48,715 nt of DNA from an uncultured Sutterella sp. (lineage in GTDB: Bacteria > Pseudomonadota > Gammaproteobacteria > Burkholderiales > Burkholderiaceae_F): positions 1 through 48,715 of the forward strand of contig CAAECY010000141.1 of the NCBI GenBank assembly GCA_900754475.1, given 5' to 3'. Numbering within the stretch: the first letter of the stretch is position 1; every line of letters starts with the position of its first letter. The notes beneath the pieces are model-generated. The model worked only from the letters and a program-made list of their open reading frames with translations. It was not told the origin of the DNA and searched no databases. Both the position numbers and the translations under genes were made by a program. Below are positions 8,324-17,579 of the stretch, one piece after another.

Positions 8324-9769
8324 TTACTTCTTCGCTTCGTCCTTGAAGCGGATCGGCACGAAGATGCGGCCGCCGTCACGCTGCACGAGAAGAAGCACCT
8401 GATCCTTCGTGCACTGAGCGCGCAGGTCTTCGACGGACTTCACGAGCTTGCCGTTGGCGCTCACGATGATGTCGCCCGTGCGGATGCCGCTCTTGGCGGC
8501 AAGGCCGGAAGACTTCATGACGAGGAGCCCCGTCGTGTCGGCGGAACGCGATTCGTCGTCCGTGAGGGGACGAATCTGAACGCCCAACTGGTGCGCGCCC
8601 GCGTTGGCGGCCGCCCCGTCGGAGGCGGCGGCATCGCCCGAGTTGGTGCCGATCGTCACCGGGACGACGATTTCCTTCTTGTCGCGGATCACGGTGAGTT
8701 CGGCCTTGTCGCCCGGACGCATGGCGGAGACGAGCATCGGGAGGCTCACGGACGACGTCACCTTCTTGTCGCCGAGCTTCGTGATGATGTCGCCTTCGCG
8801 CAAGCCCGCCTTCTCGGCGGGGCTGCCCTTTTCGATCTTCGTCACCAGGGCGCCCTGCGGCGTGCCGAGACCGAAGCTGTCGGCGAGTTCCTGGGTGAGT
8901 TCCTGGATGTAGACGCCCACGTAACCGCGGGTCACCTTGCCGTTTTGCACCAGCTGGTCCTTGATCTGCATCGCCAGGTCGATCGGGATGGCGAAGGAGA
9001 GGCCCATGAAGCCGCCCGAGGTGGAGAAGATCTGCGAGTTGATGCCCACGACTTCACCCTTCATGTTGAAGAGCGGACCGCCGGAGTTGCCCGGATTGAC
9101 CGCCACGTCGGTCTGGATGAAGGGGACGTACTGGTCCGAGGGGAGGTTGCGCGACAGGGCGGACACGATGCCCGAAGTCACCGTGTTGTCGAGGCCGAAG
9201 GGGCTGCCGATGGCGGCCACCCATTCGCCGACCTTCAGGTCGTTCGAGCGGCCGATTTTGAGCACGGGAAGATCCTTCGCTTCGATCTTCACGACGGCGA
9301 TGTCGGTCTGCTTGTCGGTGCCGAGAACCTTGCCCTTGAACTCGCGCTTGTCGGTGAGGCGCACGATGATTTCATCGGCTTCGTCGACCACGTGGGCGTT
9401 CGTCATGATGAGGCCGTCGGCCGAGATGATGAAGCCCGAGCCCGTACCGCGCTGCTCGGGAATTTCCTGCTGGCCGCCGAACGGAATGGGGAAACCGAAG
9501 TGGCGGAAAATTTCAGCCTGACGTTCGTCCATGCCGGGGAAGGCAAACGGCATTTCGACCACGCGGGCGTTCTTGACGACGGCAATATTGACGACGCCCG
9601 GACCGTTTTCTTCGACGAGCTTCACGAAGTCGGGCAACTGGGCTTGCGCCTGCGTCGCGCTCGTCGGAGTCGTCGGCGCCGCTTCGGCCGCAAACGCTCC
9701 CGGAGTCGACACGATCAAGGCCGCCGAAAGTGCGGCGGCCAAGGCGGAAATCTGGAGGTTTTTCGTCAT
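8324..9769 (-). CDS. Periplasmic serine protease/chaperone, DegP/DegQ/MucD (HtrA) family
   Basis: A 481-residue HtrA protease that degrades or refolds misfolded envelope proteins. A Sec signal peptide ends near AFA-AEA (residue 27). The trypsin-like domain shows the catalytic triad: His in NAHVVDEADE (residue 126), Asp in TDIAVVKIEA and Ser in NPGNSGGPL. Two PDZ domains follow (roughly 265-365 and 385-475). Length agrees with DegP and MucD. An AGGAG lies upstream of the start. It is downstream of a sensor kinase gene on the same strand with a 180-base gap, suggesting its own promoter or control by the linked two-component system (inference). Confidence 0.94.
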   Translation of the reverse strand: MTKNLQISALAAALSAALIVSTPGAFAAEAAPTTPTSATQAQAQLPDFVKLVEENGPGVVNIAVVKNARVVEMPFAFPGMDERQAEIFRHFGFPIPFGGQQEIPEQRGTGSGFIISADGLIMTNAHVVDEADEIIVRLTDKREFKGKVLGTDKQTDIAVVKIEAKDLPVLKIGRSNDLKVGEWVAAIGSPFGLDNTVTSGIVSALSRNLPSDQYVPFIQTDVAVNPGNSGGPLFNMKGEVVGINSQIFSTSGGFMGLSFAIPIDLAMQIKDQLVQNGKVTRGYVGVYIQELTQELADSFGLGTPQGALVTKIEKGSPAEKAGLREGDIITKLGDKKVTSSVSLPMLVSAMRPGDKAELTVIRDKKEIVVPVTIGTNSGDAAASDGAAANAGAHQLGVQIRPLTDDESRSADTTGLLVMKSSGLAAKSGIRTGDIIVSANGKLVKSVEDLRAQCTKDQVLLLVQRDGGRIFVPIRFKDEAKK

Positions 9770-9949
9770 TTTCTAATTCACTCCTGCGGAAGAATCCGGC
9801 CTCCGGAGGGCGCTCGGCCCTTGGGCGGGAGGTCTTTTTGTTGATGGGAACAACTCTAGCCCAAATCGTCCGAAACAGAGGAATCCGTCAATAACGGGTT
9901 GTGCCTCGGGGGTTAAATTTGTAACAGAAGCTCCCCCGATCCCTGCCGC

Positions 9950-11296
<1,347 letters not shown>

Positions 11297-11393
11297 CGCA
11301 AATTCTCGGGTGGTCCCGTCCCGGAGGCCGGGCGGGAGCGGAAGGAGGCGTGCGGAGGGTGGGGCGCGCACTCGCATCCGTCGTTATGGAAAA

Positions 11394-11421
11394 TCGACCG
11401 GCCGCATGTTCGGCCGGTCGA
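11394..11421 (-). terminator. Hairpin terminator upstream of the sensor kinase gene
   Basis: TCGACCGGCCG (11394-11404) and CGGCCGGTCGA (11411-11421) form a perfect 11-bp stem. Read on the minus strand it is followed by TTTTCC, the shape of a rho-independent terminator for transcripts coming from the response-regulator gene. Confidence 0.6.
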
Positions 11422-11432
11422 CGCCGGGGGCT

Positions 11433-11451
11433 CGGGCGGACAAGCCGCCCG
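11433..11451 (-). other. Hairpin between response regulator and kinase genes
   Basis: CGGGCGG (11433-11439) pairs with CCGCCCG (11445-11451) around a five-base loop. It is the middle one of three hairpins in this gap and has no T-run. Confidence 0.45.
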
Positions 11452-11458
11452 ACGCGTG

Positions 11459-11481
11459 AAAAAGCCGATCTTTCGATCGGC
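11459..11481 (-). terminator. Terminator directly after the response-regulator gene
   Basis: On the minus strand GCCGATC-GAAA-GATCGGC is followed by TTTTT, a standard small rho-independent terminator. It begins eight bases beyond the regulator stop codon. Confidence 0.75.
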
Positions 11482-11488
11482 GGATTCG

Positions 11489-12145
11489 TCAGGTTTCGAG
11501 CAGATAGCCCACGCCGCGCACCGTCTTGATGGCGCCGTCCGAGAGCTTTTTGCGCAGGTGATGGATGTGCACTTCGATGGCGTTGGAGCCGACGGTGTTG
11601 TCCCAGTTGTAGAGCTTTTCTTCGAGCTGGGCGCGACTCCAGACCACGCCCTGGCGTTCGGCAAGGGCCGCAAGCAGCGCGTACTCCTTGGAGGAGAGAA
11701 TGACGGGGCGGCCGCGGTAGACCACTTCGCGCGTGGCGGGCGAGATGGTGAGTTCGCCGCGCTCGATGACGGGGTCGGCGCGTCCTGCCGAACGGCGCAG
11801 AAGCGCGCGGATGCGGGCGGAAAGCTCGTCGAGGTCGTAGGGCTTCACGAGATAGTCGTCGGCGCCGGAGTCGAGCCCTCGAATGCGATCGTCCACCGTA
11901 TCCCGAGCCGTCGTGACGAGCACGGGCGTCGGGTCGTGTTTGGCGCGGATTTCCTTCAGGACCTGAAGACCGTCTTTGCGGGGAAGCCCGAGGTCGAGGA
12001 TCATGAGCGAGAACGGCGTGGTTTTGAGGGCGATCAGGGCGGAGTTGCCGTCGCGCACCCAGTCGACCGCGTAGTCTTCGCTTTCGAGGCCGGCCACCAC
12101 GCTTTCGCCGATCATTTCATCGTCTTCAACGAGCAGGATTCTCAT
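11489..12145 (-). CDS. OmpR/PhoB-family response regulator (QseB/PmrA/TctD type)
   Basis: A 218-residue transcription factor partnered with the kinase downstream. The receiver domain shows the acidic pair Asp8/Asp9, the phospho-acceptor Asp51 (MILDLGLPRKDG) and the conserved lysine in LVKPYDLDEL. The winged-helix output domain ends with the recognition segment AIEVHIHHLRKKL and the wing VRGVGYLLE. Length is normal. The start ATG overlaps the stop of the upstream DedA-like gene by four bases (ATGA), so the two are translationally coupled. The DNA targets are unknown. Confidence 0.94.
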   Translation of the reverse strand: MRILLVEDDEMIGESVVAGLESEDYAVDWVRDGNSALIALKTTPFSLMILDLGLPRKDGLQVLKEIRAKHDPTPVLVTTARDTVDDRIRGLDSGADDYLVKPYDLDELSARIRALLRRSAGRADPVIERGELTISPATREVVYRGRPVILSSKEYALLAALAERQGVVWSRAQLEEKLYNWDNTVGSNAIEVHIHHLRKKLSDGAIKTVRGVGYLLET

Positions 12146-12765
12146 CGTTCTTCTCTCTTGAGATGTGTCGCAAGCCGCTCCAGCACGACGCGACCGACCA
12201 CGATCGCAAGCAGGGTCGTCAGAGCCAGGCCCGCAAGCAGATTCCGTACGAGTGCGGTCTCTTCCGGAAGGGCGTAGAGGGCGTCGAAGACGCCGTATGC
12301 GCAGGCGGCGAAAAGGAGCGTTCGCAGGCATTGTCCCGCGGTGTTGATGCTCCAGAAGGTACCCCGACCGATGCCGCAGGCGCCCGCCGCAAGCGGCGCC
12401 GTCCAGCGCAGAGGGAAGAGGAATTTTAACCCGAGAAGCGCCGTTTTCGGGCGTTCGAGCAAAGCCCGGCGGAGGCGCTCGGGTATCTCGACGTCTTGTG
12501 CCGCGCGTTTGCGGCCGATTTCGTAGAGAAGCCCCTCCGCGAGCACGGGAGCAAGGAGCGCCGCGGCGAGAAGCAGCGGGGCGTCGTCCGCTCCGGCGAC
12601 GGTCCAAAGCGCCGCCCAGGCCGCGCCCGTGTCGGCGTCGAGAAGCGACATCAGAAAAACGACGACGGGGCCCGAGTCGAGCAACGGGCCGACGGGAATG
12701 GAAAAAGGCATGACGCTACGTACAATGTGAGAAAACCGTTTTTTCGGAGCAGAGCTCGCCGCCAT
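12142..12765 (-). CDS. DedA/SNARE-associated-like integral membrane protein
   Basis: A hydrophobic protein of up to 207 residues. The segment LKFLFPLRWTAPLAAGACGI followed by RGTFWSINTAGQCL resembles the DedA signature (F-x-P-x-R-x-x-x-P-x-x-A-G, then an aromatic/Asn/Gly segment), so a DedA-type membrane protein is likely; these proteins act in envelope homeostasis and lipid flipping. The start is uncertain: ATG at 12765 overlaps the divergent gene's start, and a second ATG at 12711 would remove 18 hydrophilic residues. Neither has a clear ribosome-binding site. It overlaps the response regulator by four bases, forming an operon. Confidence 0.75.
   Translation of the reverse strand: MAASSAPKKRFSHIVRSVMPFSIPVGPLLDSGPVVVFLMSLLDADTGAAWAALWTVAGADDAPLLLAAALLAPVLAEGLLYEIGRKRAAQDVEIPERLRRALLERPKTALLGLKFLFPLRWTAPLAAGACGIGRGTFWSINTAGQCLRTLLFAACAYGVFDALYALPEETALVRNLLAGLALTTLLAIVVGRVVLERLATHLKREER
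12720..12725 (+). promoter_or_regulatory. Possible -10 element for the DUF4870-like gene
   Basis: TACAAT lies 38 bases before the ATG at 12764. No convincing -35 box is seen, so support is weak. Confidence 0.25.
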
Positions 12766-13168
12766 GGAACCCGTCCGCTACGAACCCGCCACCGGGACCC
12801 TGTGGGTCGCCCACATTGTATATGCCCTTCATTCGCTTTCCATCGTGACGGGGATGTTCACGGCATCGACGATCGTCGGGACATTCGTCTTTTCGATCCC
12901 CTCGATCATTGCCGTCGTACTCAACTACTGCCTGCGCTCCGACGCCGAAGGGACGTATCTCGAGACGCACTTCGCGTGGCAGATTCGCACCTTCTGGTAC
13001 GCGGCGCTTGCGATTGCGCTTCTGTTCCTTTTCGGGATTCCTCTTATCGCCGTCGGCATCGGCTTCGTTCTCATCTTTTTCGGGTTCTTCGTGCTCGGCG
13101 TGTGGGTGGCCTACCGGATCGCCCGCGGCTGGGTGAAGCTTTCGCGCGGCGAAGGCATGGCAATCTGA
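12764..13168 (+). CDS. DUF4870-like small integral membrane protein
   Basis: A 134-residue protein with three predicted membrane helices (about 25-50, 70-95 and 95-120). The motif HFAWQIRTFWYAAL and the C-terminal YRIARGWVKLSRGEGM match the DUF4870 pattern (HF-x-WQIRTFW and YR-x-x-RG). The function of this family is not established. GGAG lies ten bases upstream of the ATG. It is divergent from the DedA-like gene, with which it shares a start-codon overlap if that gene begins at 12765. Confidence 0.85.
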   Translation: MEPVRYEPATGTLWVAHIVYALHSLSIVTGMFTASTIVGTFVFSIPSIIAVVLNYCLRSDAEGTYLETHFAWQIRTFWYAALAIALLFLFGIPLIAVGIGFVLIFFGFFVLGVWVAYRIARGWVKLSRGEGMAI

Positions 13169-13262
13169 GGCGCGGCCGGCCGTTTTTCCCTCAGTTCGCC
13201 CCGTCGGATCGATCTCGCCCGGCGGGCAACGTGTGTACAATGCGCGGCGAAGGCGTTGTTTT

Positions 13263-13291
13263 TGCGACCGTTGCGCGCTAGGGCGGTCGCA
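13263..13291. other. Eight-bp hairpin upstream of the YaeQ gene
   Basis: TGCGACCG (13263-13270) pairs with CGGTCGCA (13284-13291). It lies about 90 bases before the YaeQ start, downstream of a TACAAT (13236-13241) that could be a -10 element. If that promoter is real the hairpin is in the 5' leader. The function is unknown. Confidence 0.35.
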
Positions 13292-13381
13292 TGAAAAACA
13301 CGCCTTTTTTGCATGTTCCCGCGAAATCGGGCCGCCCGCAGAGCGCCCGACCGCATTTCAGGCTTGAGGAGGCGAATTCCC

Positions 13382-13945
13382 ATGGCTCTCGGCGCAACGG
13401 TCTACAAGGCGCAGCTCGACCTTTCGGACTTGGATCGCAATTACTACGAGTCGCACCTCCTGACGGTCGCGCGGCATCCGTCCGAAACCGAAGAACGGCT
13501 GATGCTGCGCGTTCTCGCTTTCGCTTTGCATGCGGGCGAGCGGCTCGAATTCGGCCGGGGGCTCTCCGCCGAAGGCGAACCCGCTCTCTGGGCGATCGAC
13601 GATACGGGCTCCATCGAGACCTGGATCGACGTGGGTACGCCCGACGTGCGGCAGGTGCGAAAGTCGGCGGGAAGGAGCGCCCACGTGACGGTGCTCGCCT
13701 ACGACGAAGCGAAGATCGGCCCGTGGTGGAGCGCTTCGAGCGGCGAATTCAGCAAGATCGACAAACTCACCGTGCTGAGCGTCTCGGATGCGTCGGTCGA
13801 GGCTCTGGCGGCGATGGCTTCGCGCAACATGAAGCTCGCCGTGACGGTTCAGGACGGGACCGTGTGGGTGAGCGACGACGATCGGCACAACGCTCAGATC
13901 GATCTCGTGCGTCTCAAGGAAGAGAATCAGAAGTACTTGAAATAA
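13382..13945 (+). CDS. yaeQ: YaeQ family protein
   Basis: A 187-residue cytoplasmic protein with the YaeQ hallmarks: N-terminal MALGATVYKAQLDLSDLDR, then YYESHLLTVARHPSETEERLM, then WIDVGTPD and the PWW segment. YaeQ has a PD-(D/E)XK nuclease-like fold but its biological role is uncertain. The ATG at 13382 is preceded by GAGGAGG; the open frame reaches back further but that part is not YaeQ-like. It is followed at once by a bidirectional terminator and converges on the globin gene. Confidence 0.93.
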   Translation: MALGATVYKAQLDLSDLDRNYYESHLLTVARHPSETEERLMLRVLAFALHAGERLEFGRGLSAEGEPALWAIDDTGSIETWIDVGTPDVRQVRKSAGRSAHVTVLAYDEAKIGPWWSASSGEFSKIDKLTVLSVSDASVEALAAMASRNMKLAVTVQDGTVWVSDDDRHNAQIDLVRLKEENQKYLK

Positions 13946-13950
13946 AAAAG

Positions 13951-13983
13951 AAAAAAGGGACGACCGGAGGGTCGTCCCTTTTT
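13951..13983. terminator. Bidirectional terminator between yaeQ and the cyd operon
   Basis: GGGACGACC (13957-13965) pairs with GGTCGTCCC (13970-13978) around GGAG, with six As before and five Ts after, so it can end both convergent transcripts. Confidence 0.9.
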
Positions 13984-14010
13984 CTCGAGGTCGATCGGCT
14001 CGGGAGCGCT

Positions 14011-14397
14011 TCAGGCGTTGCGCAGGCTCTCGGCCATGTGCGTGAAGAGCCCGTCGAGACGAAGCATCAGCTCTTCGTCTTCGACCGTGGCGCGAAGCGC
14101 CTGACGCATGCACAGGACCCAGGATTCGGCCATGTCGCCCGTAATGGGGATGGAACGATGCGACTCCCGCAACATCGGCATGCCGTGGCGCTCCTGGTAG
14201 AGCGCCGGGCCGCCGAGCCAGCCGGAGAGGAATTCGTTCATGCGCTCTTCGTAACGCTCGAGACCGTTCACGTAGAGCGCGCACAGGGCCGCGTAGTCGG
14301 GGTTCGTCGTGAGCGCTTCGAGATAGGCCGAAACCAAACGCTTGATGCCCTCGGCACCGCCGAGGCGGTCGTAGAGCGTGGAAGCGGGTTCGCTCAT
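14011..14397 (-). CDS. Group II-like truncated hemoglobin
   Basis: A 128-residue 2-on-2 globin. It begins LYDRLGGAEGIKRLV and carries the segment WLGGPALYQERHG-x-P-x-LRESHRSIPI, typical of group II truncated globins (GGP-x-x-Y-x-x-x-x-G-x-P-x-L-x-x-x-H, the last His being the proximal heme ligand), followed by a WVLCMRQAL helix. Such globins bind oxygen or nitric oxide, or deliver oxygen to partners. It is the last gene of the cyd operon, four bases after ybgE, so a role in handling oxygen or NO for the bd oxidase is likely (inference). Confidence 0.9.
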   Translation of the reverse strand: MSEPASTLYDRLGGAEGIKRLVSAYLEALTTNPDYAALCALYVNGLERYEERMNEFLSGWLGGPALYQERHGMPMLRESHRSIPITGDMAESWVLCMRQALRATVEDEELMLRLDGLFTHMAESLRNA

Positions 14398-14401
14398 GCG
14401 C

Positions 14402-14686
14402 TCACCCTCCGAAGACGAACCAGGCTCCGGCGGCCATCAACGCCCAGGCCACCCAGGGCGAGAAGACGATGCGAAGCCAACGGTTCCGAGGCACGAACCC
14501 CAACCCGTACACCCAGGCCGAACTCATGCCGAGCAGCATCAGAACGAGCGCGCCGTGGCTCACGCTCGTCGAATCCTCGGCAATGGCCCGAGGGTAGAGG
14601 ACGATGAGCGTTGCCAGGAGCAAAGCGGCAATGAAAGAGAGCGTACGCAAGAAGCCTCCTCCCCCGACGGATGCGGGTTCACTCAT
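14402..14686 (-). CDS. ybgE: Cyd operon protein YbgE
   Basis: A 94-residue membrane protein with three predicted helices. Helix 1 is FIAALLLATLIVLYP, helix 2 is GALVLMLLGMSSAWVYGLGF (with the family's GMS-x-x-x-V-x-G-x-GF pattern), and the last helix is VAWALMAAGAWFVFG. YbgE accompanies cytochrome bd genes; its exact role is unclear. The ATG at 14686 overlaps the cydX stop by eight bases, a tight translational coupling that fixes this start over a longer frame. Confidence 0.85.
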   Translation of the reverse strand: MSEPASVGGGGFLRTLSFIAALLLATLIVLYPRAIAEDSTSVSHGALVLMLLGMSSAWVYGLGFVPRNRWLRIVFSPWVAWALMAAGAWFVFGG

Positions 14687-14768
14687 CGCGGCGCGAAACG
14701 ACCGTTTCGATGGTCGCCGCAAGCAGAATGGCAAAACCGAGACCGGTGATCCAATAGAAGTAGGACAT
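14679..14768 (-). CDS. cydX: Cytochrome bd oxidase small subunit CydX
   Basis: A 29-residue single-helix peptide beginning MSYFYWITGLGFAILL and ending in charged VSRRDE. CydX stabilises the heme environment of cytochrome bd and is usually 30-40 residues with a conserved early tryptophan, present here as Trp6. It sits in the expected place, after cydB and before ybgE, and overlaps ybgE by eight bases. It is easily missed because of its size. Confidence 0.9.
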   Translation of the reverse strand: MSYFYWITGLGFAILLAATIETVVSRRDE

Positions 14769-14793
14769 CGTCGTATTCCTTGTTTCCGTAGTC

Positions 14794-14821
14794 CCGTCCG
14801 AAGCCCGAGGGCTTCGGACGG
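14794..14821 (-). other. Perfect 12-bp hairpin between cydB and cydX
   Basis: CCGTCCGAAGCC (14794-14805) pairs fully with GGCTTCGGACGG (14810-14821) around CGAG. It lies seven bases after the cydB stop, and there is no T-run on the minus strand. A role in mRNA stability or in setting CydX/YbgE/globin output relative to CydAB is plausible. Confidence 0.55.
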
Positions 14822-14828
14822 AGGTTCA

Positions 14829-15968
14829 TCAGTAGAGGCTGTGCGAGTTCTTCTCGATGTAGCTCGAGGTGAGCTTGCCGCTCATGACGCGATAGGCCCA
14901 GGACGTGTAGAAGAGCACGAGGGGCAGGAAGATGAGCGTGACGAAGAACATGATTTCAAGCGTCAGCTGCGAGCTCGTGCAGTCCCAGAGCGTGAGGCCG
15001 GCCTGGGGCATCGTCGAGGAGGGCATCACGAACGGGAACATCGAGACGAGCGGCGTCAGGATGATGCCGAGGAGCGCGACGCTCGAGAGCACGAAGGCCA
15101 GGCCCGCACGGTTGGCGCGGATCATGAGCGCGCCGCCGATCGTGCCGAGCACGCCGAGCGCCGGGACGAGCCAGAGCACGGGCAGGTCGGCGTAGTTGCG
15201 GAACCAGGCGCCCGAGACGACCTCGACGGTCTTCAGGAGCGGGTTCGCGGGGCCGGCCGGATCGAGACCCGCCGTGGCCACGTAGCCGTCGATGCCCGCA
15301 TAGGTCCACACGCCGCCGAGCACGAAGAGAACGGCCGAGAGAAGACCCGTGAGGAACGCCGTGTTGCGGGCGCGCGCTTGCAGAGCGCCTTCCGTACGGA
15401 GCACCAGGTAGTTGGCGCCGTGGAAGACGATCATGACGAGCGAGAGCACGCCGCAGAGCAGACCGAACGGGTTGAGCAGACCGAAGAAGTTCCCCGTGTA
15501 GATCGGACGCATCGTTTCGTCGATGTGGAAGGGAACGCCCTGCAGGAGGTTGCCGAAAGCCACGCCGAAGATGATCGGGGGAACGGCCGAGCCGATGAAG
15601 AGCGCCCAGTCCCAGTTGCCGCGCCACGTGGCGCCTTCGAGCTTGCTGCGGAAGTCGAAGGCGACCGGACGGAAGATGAGCGCCGCGAGCACGACGAGCA
15701 TCGCCCAGTAAAAGCCCGAGAACGCGGCCGCGTACATCATCGGCCAGGCCGCGAACATGGCGCCGCCCCCGGTGATGAGCCAGACCTGGTTGCCGTCCCA
15801 GTGCGGGGCGACGGAGTTGATCATGATGCGGCGTTCGTTGTCGTCCTTGCCGAGGAAGGGCAGGAGCGTGCCGACGCCCATGTCATGGCCGTCCATGATG
15901 GCGAACCCGATGAGAAGGACGCCGATGAAGAGCCACCAGATGACCTTCAGGATTTCATAGTCGATCAT
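14829..15968 (-). CDS. cydB: Cytochrome bd ubiquinol oxidase subunit II
   Basis: A 379-residue inner-membrane subunit with the CydB hallmarks: N-terminal IWWLFIGVLLIGFAIMDGHD (the DG-D motif), then ERRIMINSVAPHWDGNQVWL and a C-terminal VTLIFLPLVLFYTSWAYRVM helix. It pairs with CydA to form the quinol:oxygen oxidoreductase that works at low oxygen and generates proton motive force. Length matches the E. coli protein. It starts 21 bases after cydA. Confidence 0.97.
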   Translation of the reverse strand: MIDYEILKVIWWLFIGVLLIGFAIMDGHDMGVGTLLPFLGKDDNERRIMINSVAPHWDGNQVWLITGGGAMFAAWPMMYAAAFSGFYWAMLVVLAALIFRPVAFDFRSKLEGATWRGNWDWALFIGSAVPPIIFGVAFGNLLQGVPFHIDETMRPIYTGNFFGLLNPFGLLCGVLSLVMIVFHGANYLVLRTEGALQARARNTAFLTGLLSAVLFVLGGVWTYAGIDGYVATAGLDPAGPANPLLKTVEVVSGAWFRNYADLPVLWLVPALGVLGTIGGALMIRANRAGLAFVLSSVALLGIILTPLVSMFPFVMPSSTMPQAGLTLWDCTSSQLTLEIMFFVTLIFLPLVLFYTSWAYRVMSGKLTSSYIEKNSHSLY

Positions 15969-15989
15969 GTTGAAATACTCCCGAAGCGT

Positions 15990-17540
15990 TTAGTTTCGTT
16001 CAAAGTGGTAGCGACCGGTGCCGAGCGAGCTCGGACCCTTGCGACCGAAGCGCACCATGAGCCAGAGTTCGACGACGAGGAGCGCGCTGTAGAGCACGAC
16101 GAAGCCGATCAGGGAGCCCAGGACTTCGCCCGAAGAGAGGGACGACACGGAGAGATGCGTCGGAAGGACGTTGTAGATGGTCCAGGGCTGACGACCGTAT
16201 TCGGCGACGAACCAGCCGGCTTCGCAGGCGAGCCACGGAAGCGGCAGACCGAGCACGGCGAGCTTGAGGAACCAGGGGCTCGATTCGAGCTTGCCCTTGA
16301 CGCCGAGCACGATGCCCGCGAGGAAGATGAAGAGCATGGCCATGCCGCAGCCGACCATCAGACGGAAGGCCCAGAACATGGGAGCAACGCTCGGGATCGT
16401 CGAGCGGGCGGCTTCCTGAATCATTTCGGGCGTCGCGTTGGCGATGTCGTCCGTACGGGACTTCAGGAGGAGGCCGAAGCCGAGGTCCTGCTGAACGGCG
16501 CGGAATTCGTCGCGAAGCGCTTCGTTCTTCGGATCCTTGCGGAGCTTTTCGAGGGCGACCACGGCCTTCTGACCGTTCTGGATGCGTTCGACCGCCTGGG
16601 CTTCAAGCTGGTTGATGCCCGGGATTTCCGTCGAGAGCGAACGCGTGCCGATGATGCCGAAGAGCCACGGGAAGTCGATCTGAGCGTGGTTGGTGCGGGC
16701 TTCCTGGTCGGGAATCGCAAAGAGCGTCATCGGAGCCGGAGCTTCGTGCGTGTCCCAAATGGCTTCCATGGCGGCGATCTTCGTCGGCTGGTCGCGCGTG
16801 ACGAGATAGCCCGATTCGTCGCCCATGTGAACGGTCATGACCGAGGCCACGAGACCGAACACCGCGGCAAGGCGCAGGGAGGCCTTGGCGAACTGCACGT
16901 CCTGACGACGAAGCAGGTAGTAGGCGGAAACGGCCATCACGAAGAAGGCGCCCGTCATGTAGCCGCCCGAAATCGTGTGGACGAACTTCGCCTGAGCCCA
17001 TTCGCTCGAGACGACGGCCCAGAAGTCCACCATTTCCATTCGCATCGTTTCGAAGTTGAACTCGGCGCCGACGGGATTCATCATCCAGGCGTTGGCCACG
17101 AGAATCCAGAGCGCGGAAAGGTTCGAACCGAGCGCCATGAGGAACGTGGCGAGCAGGTGCTTGCCCTTCGAGAGGCGATCCCAACCGAAGAAGAACAGAC
17201 CGATGAAGGTCGATTCAAGGAAGAAGGCCATCAGACCTTCGATGGCGAGCGGCGCACCGAAGATGTCGCCCACGTAGTGGGAGTAGTAAGCCCAGTTCGT
17301 GCCGAACTGGAACTCCATCGTGATGCCGGTGGCGACGCCGAGGGCGAAGTTGATGCCGAAGAGCTTGCCCCAGAAGCGGGTCATGTCTTTGTACACTTCC
17401 TTGCCCGTGATGACGTAGGTCGCTTCCATCACGACGAGCATGAAGGAGAGCCCGAGCGTCAGGGGCACGAAAAGGAAGTGGTACATCGCGGTCATCGCAA
17501 ACTGCAAGCGTGACAGGTCAACAAGATCAGAGGGGATCAT
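15990..17540 (-). CDS. cydA: Cytochrome bd ubiquinol oxidase subunit I
   Basis: A 516-residue heme-bearing subunit. The heme b595 ligand region lies in FAMTAMYHFLFVPLTLG (His21), a heme b558 ligand His in KFVHTISGGYM, and the quinol-site motif is GRQPWTIYNVLPT. The long Q-loop, with GIIGTRSLSTEIPGI followed by a Lys/Glu-rich helix and STIPSVAPMFWAFRLMVG, marks the long-loop E. coli bd-I type rather than the short cyanide-insensitive type. Length matches E. coli CydA. It is preceded by the small cydP gene and followed by cydB. Confidence 0.97.
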   Translation of the reverse strand: MIPSDLVDLSRLQFAMTAMYHFLFVPLTLGLSFMLVVMEATYVITGKEVYKDMTRFWGKLFGINFALGVATGITMEFQFGTNWAYYSHYVGDIFGAPLAIEGLMAFFLESTFIGLFFFGWDRLSKGKHLLATFLMALGSNLSALWILVANAWMMNPVGAEFNFETMRMEMVDFWAVVSSEWAQAKFVHTISGGYMTGAFFVMAVSAYYLLRRQDVQFAKASLRLAAVFGLVASVMTVHMGDESGYLVTRDQPTKIAAMEAIWDTHEAPAPMTLFAIPDQEARTNHAQIDFPWLFGIIGTRSLSTEIPGINQLEAQAVERIQNGQKAVVALEKLRKDPKNEALRDEFRAVQQDLGFGLLLKSRTDDIANATPEMIQEAARSTIPSVAPMFWAFRLMVGCGMAMLFIFLAGIVLGVKGKLESSPWFLKLAVLGLPLPWLACEAGWFVAEYGRQPWTIYNVLPTHLSVSSLSSGEVLGSLIGFVVLYSALLVVELWLMVRFGRKGPSSLGTGRYHFERN

Positions 17541-17579
17541 GAGGACTCCAGATGTTGTGATGTGAGGAAAAACGAGGGA

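Noticed and set aside
13242..13283. A 13-codon frame ATG...TAG upstream of yaeQ as a leader peptide
   Set aside because: No ribosome-binding site and no codon repeats that would suggest attenuation.
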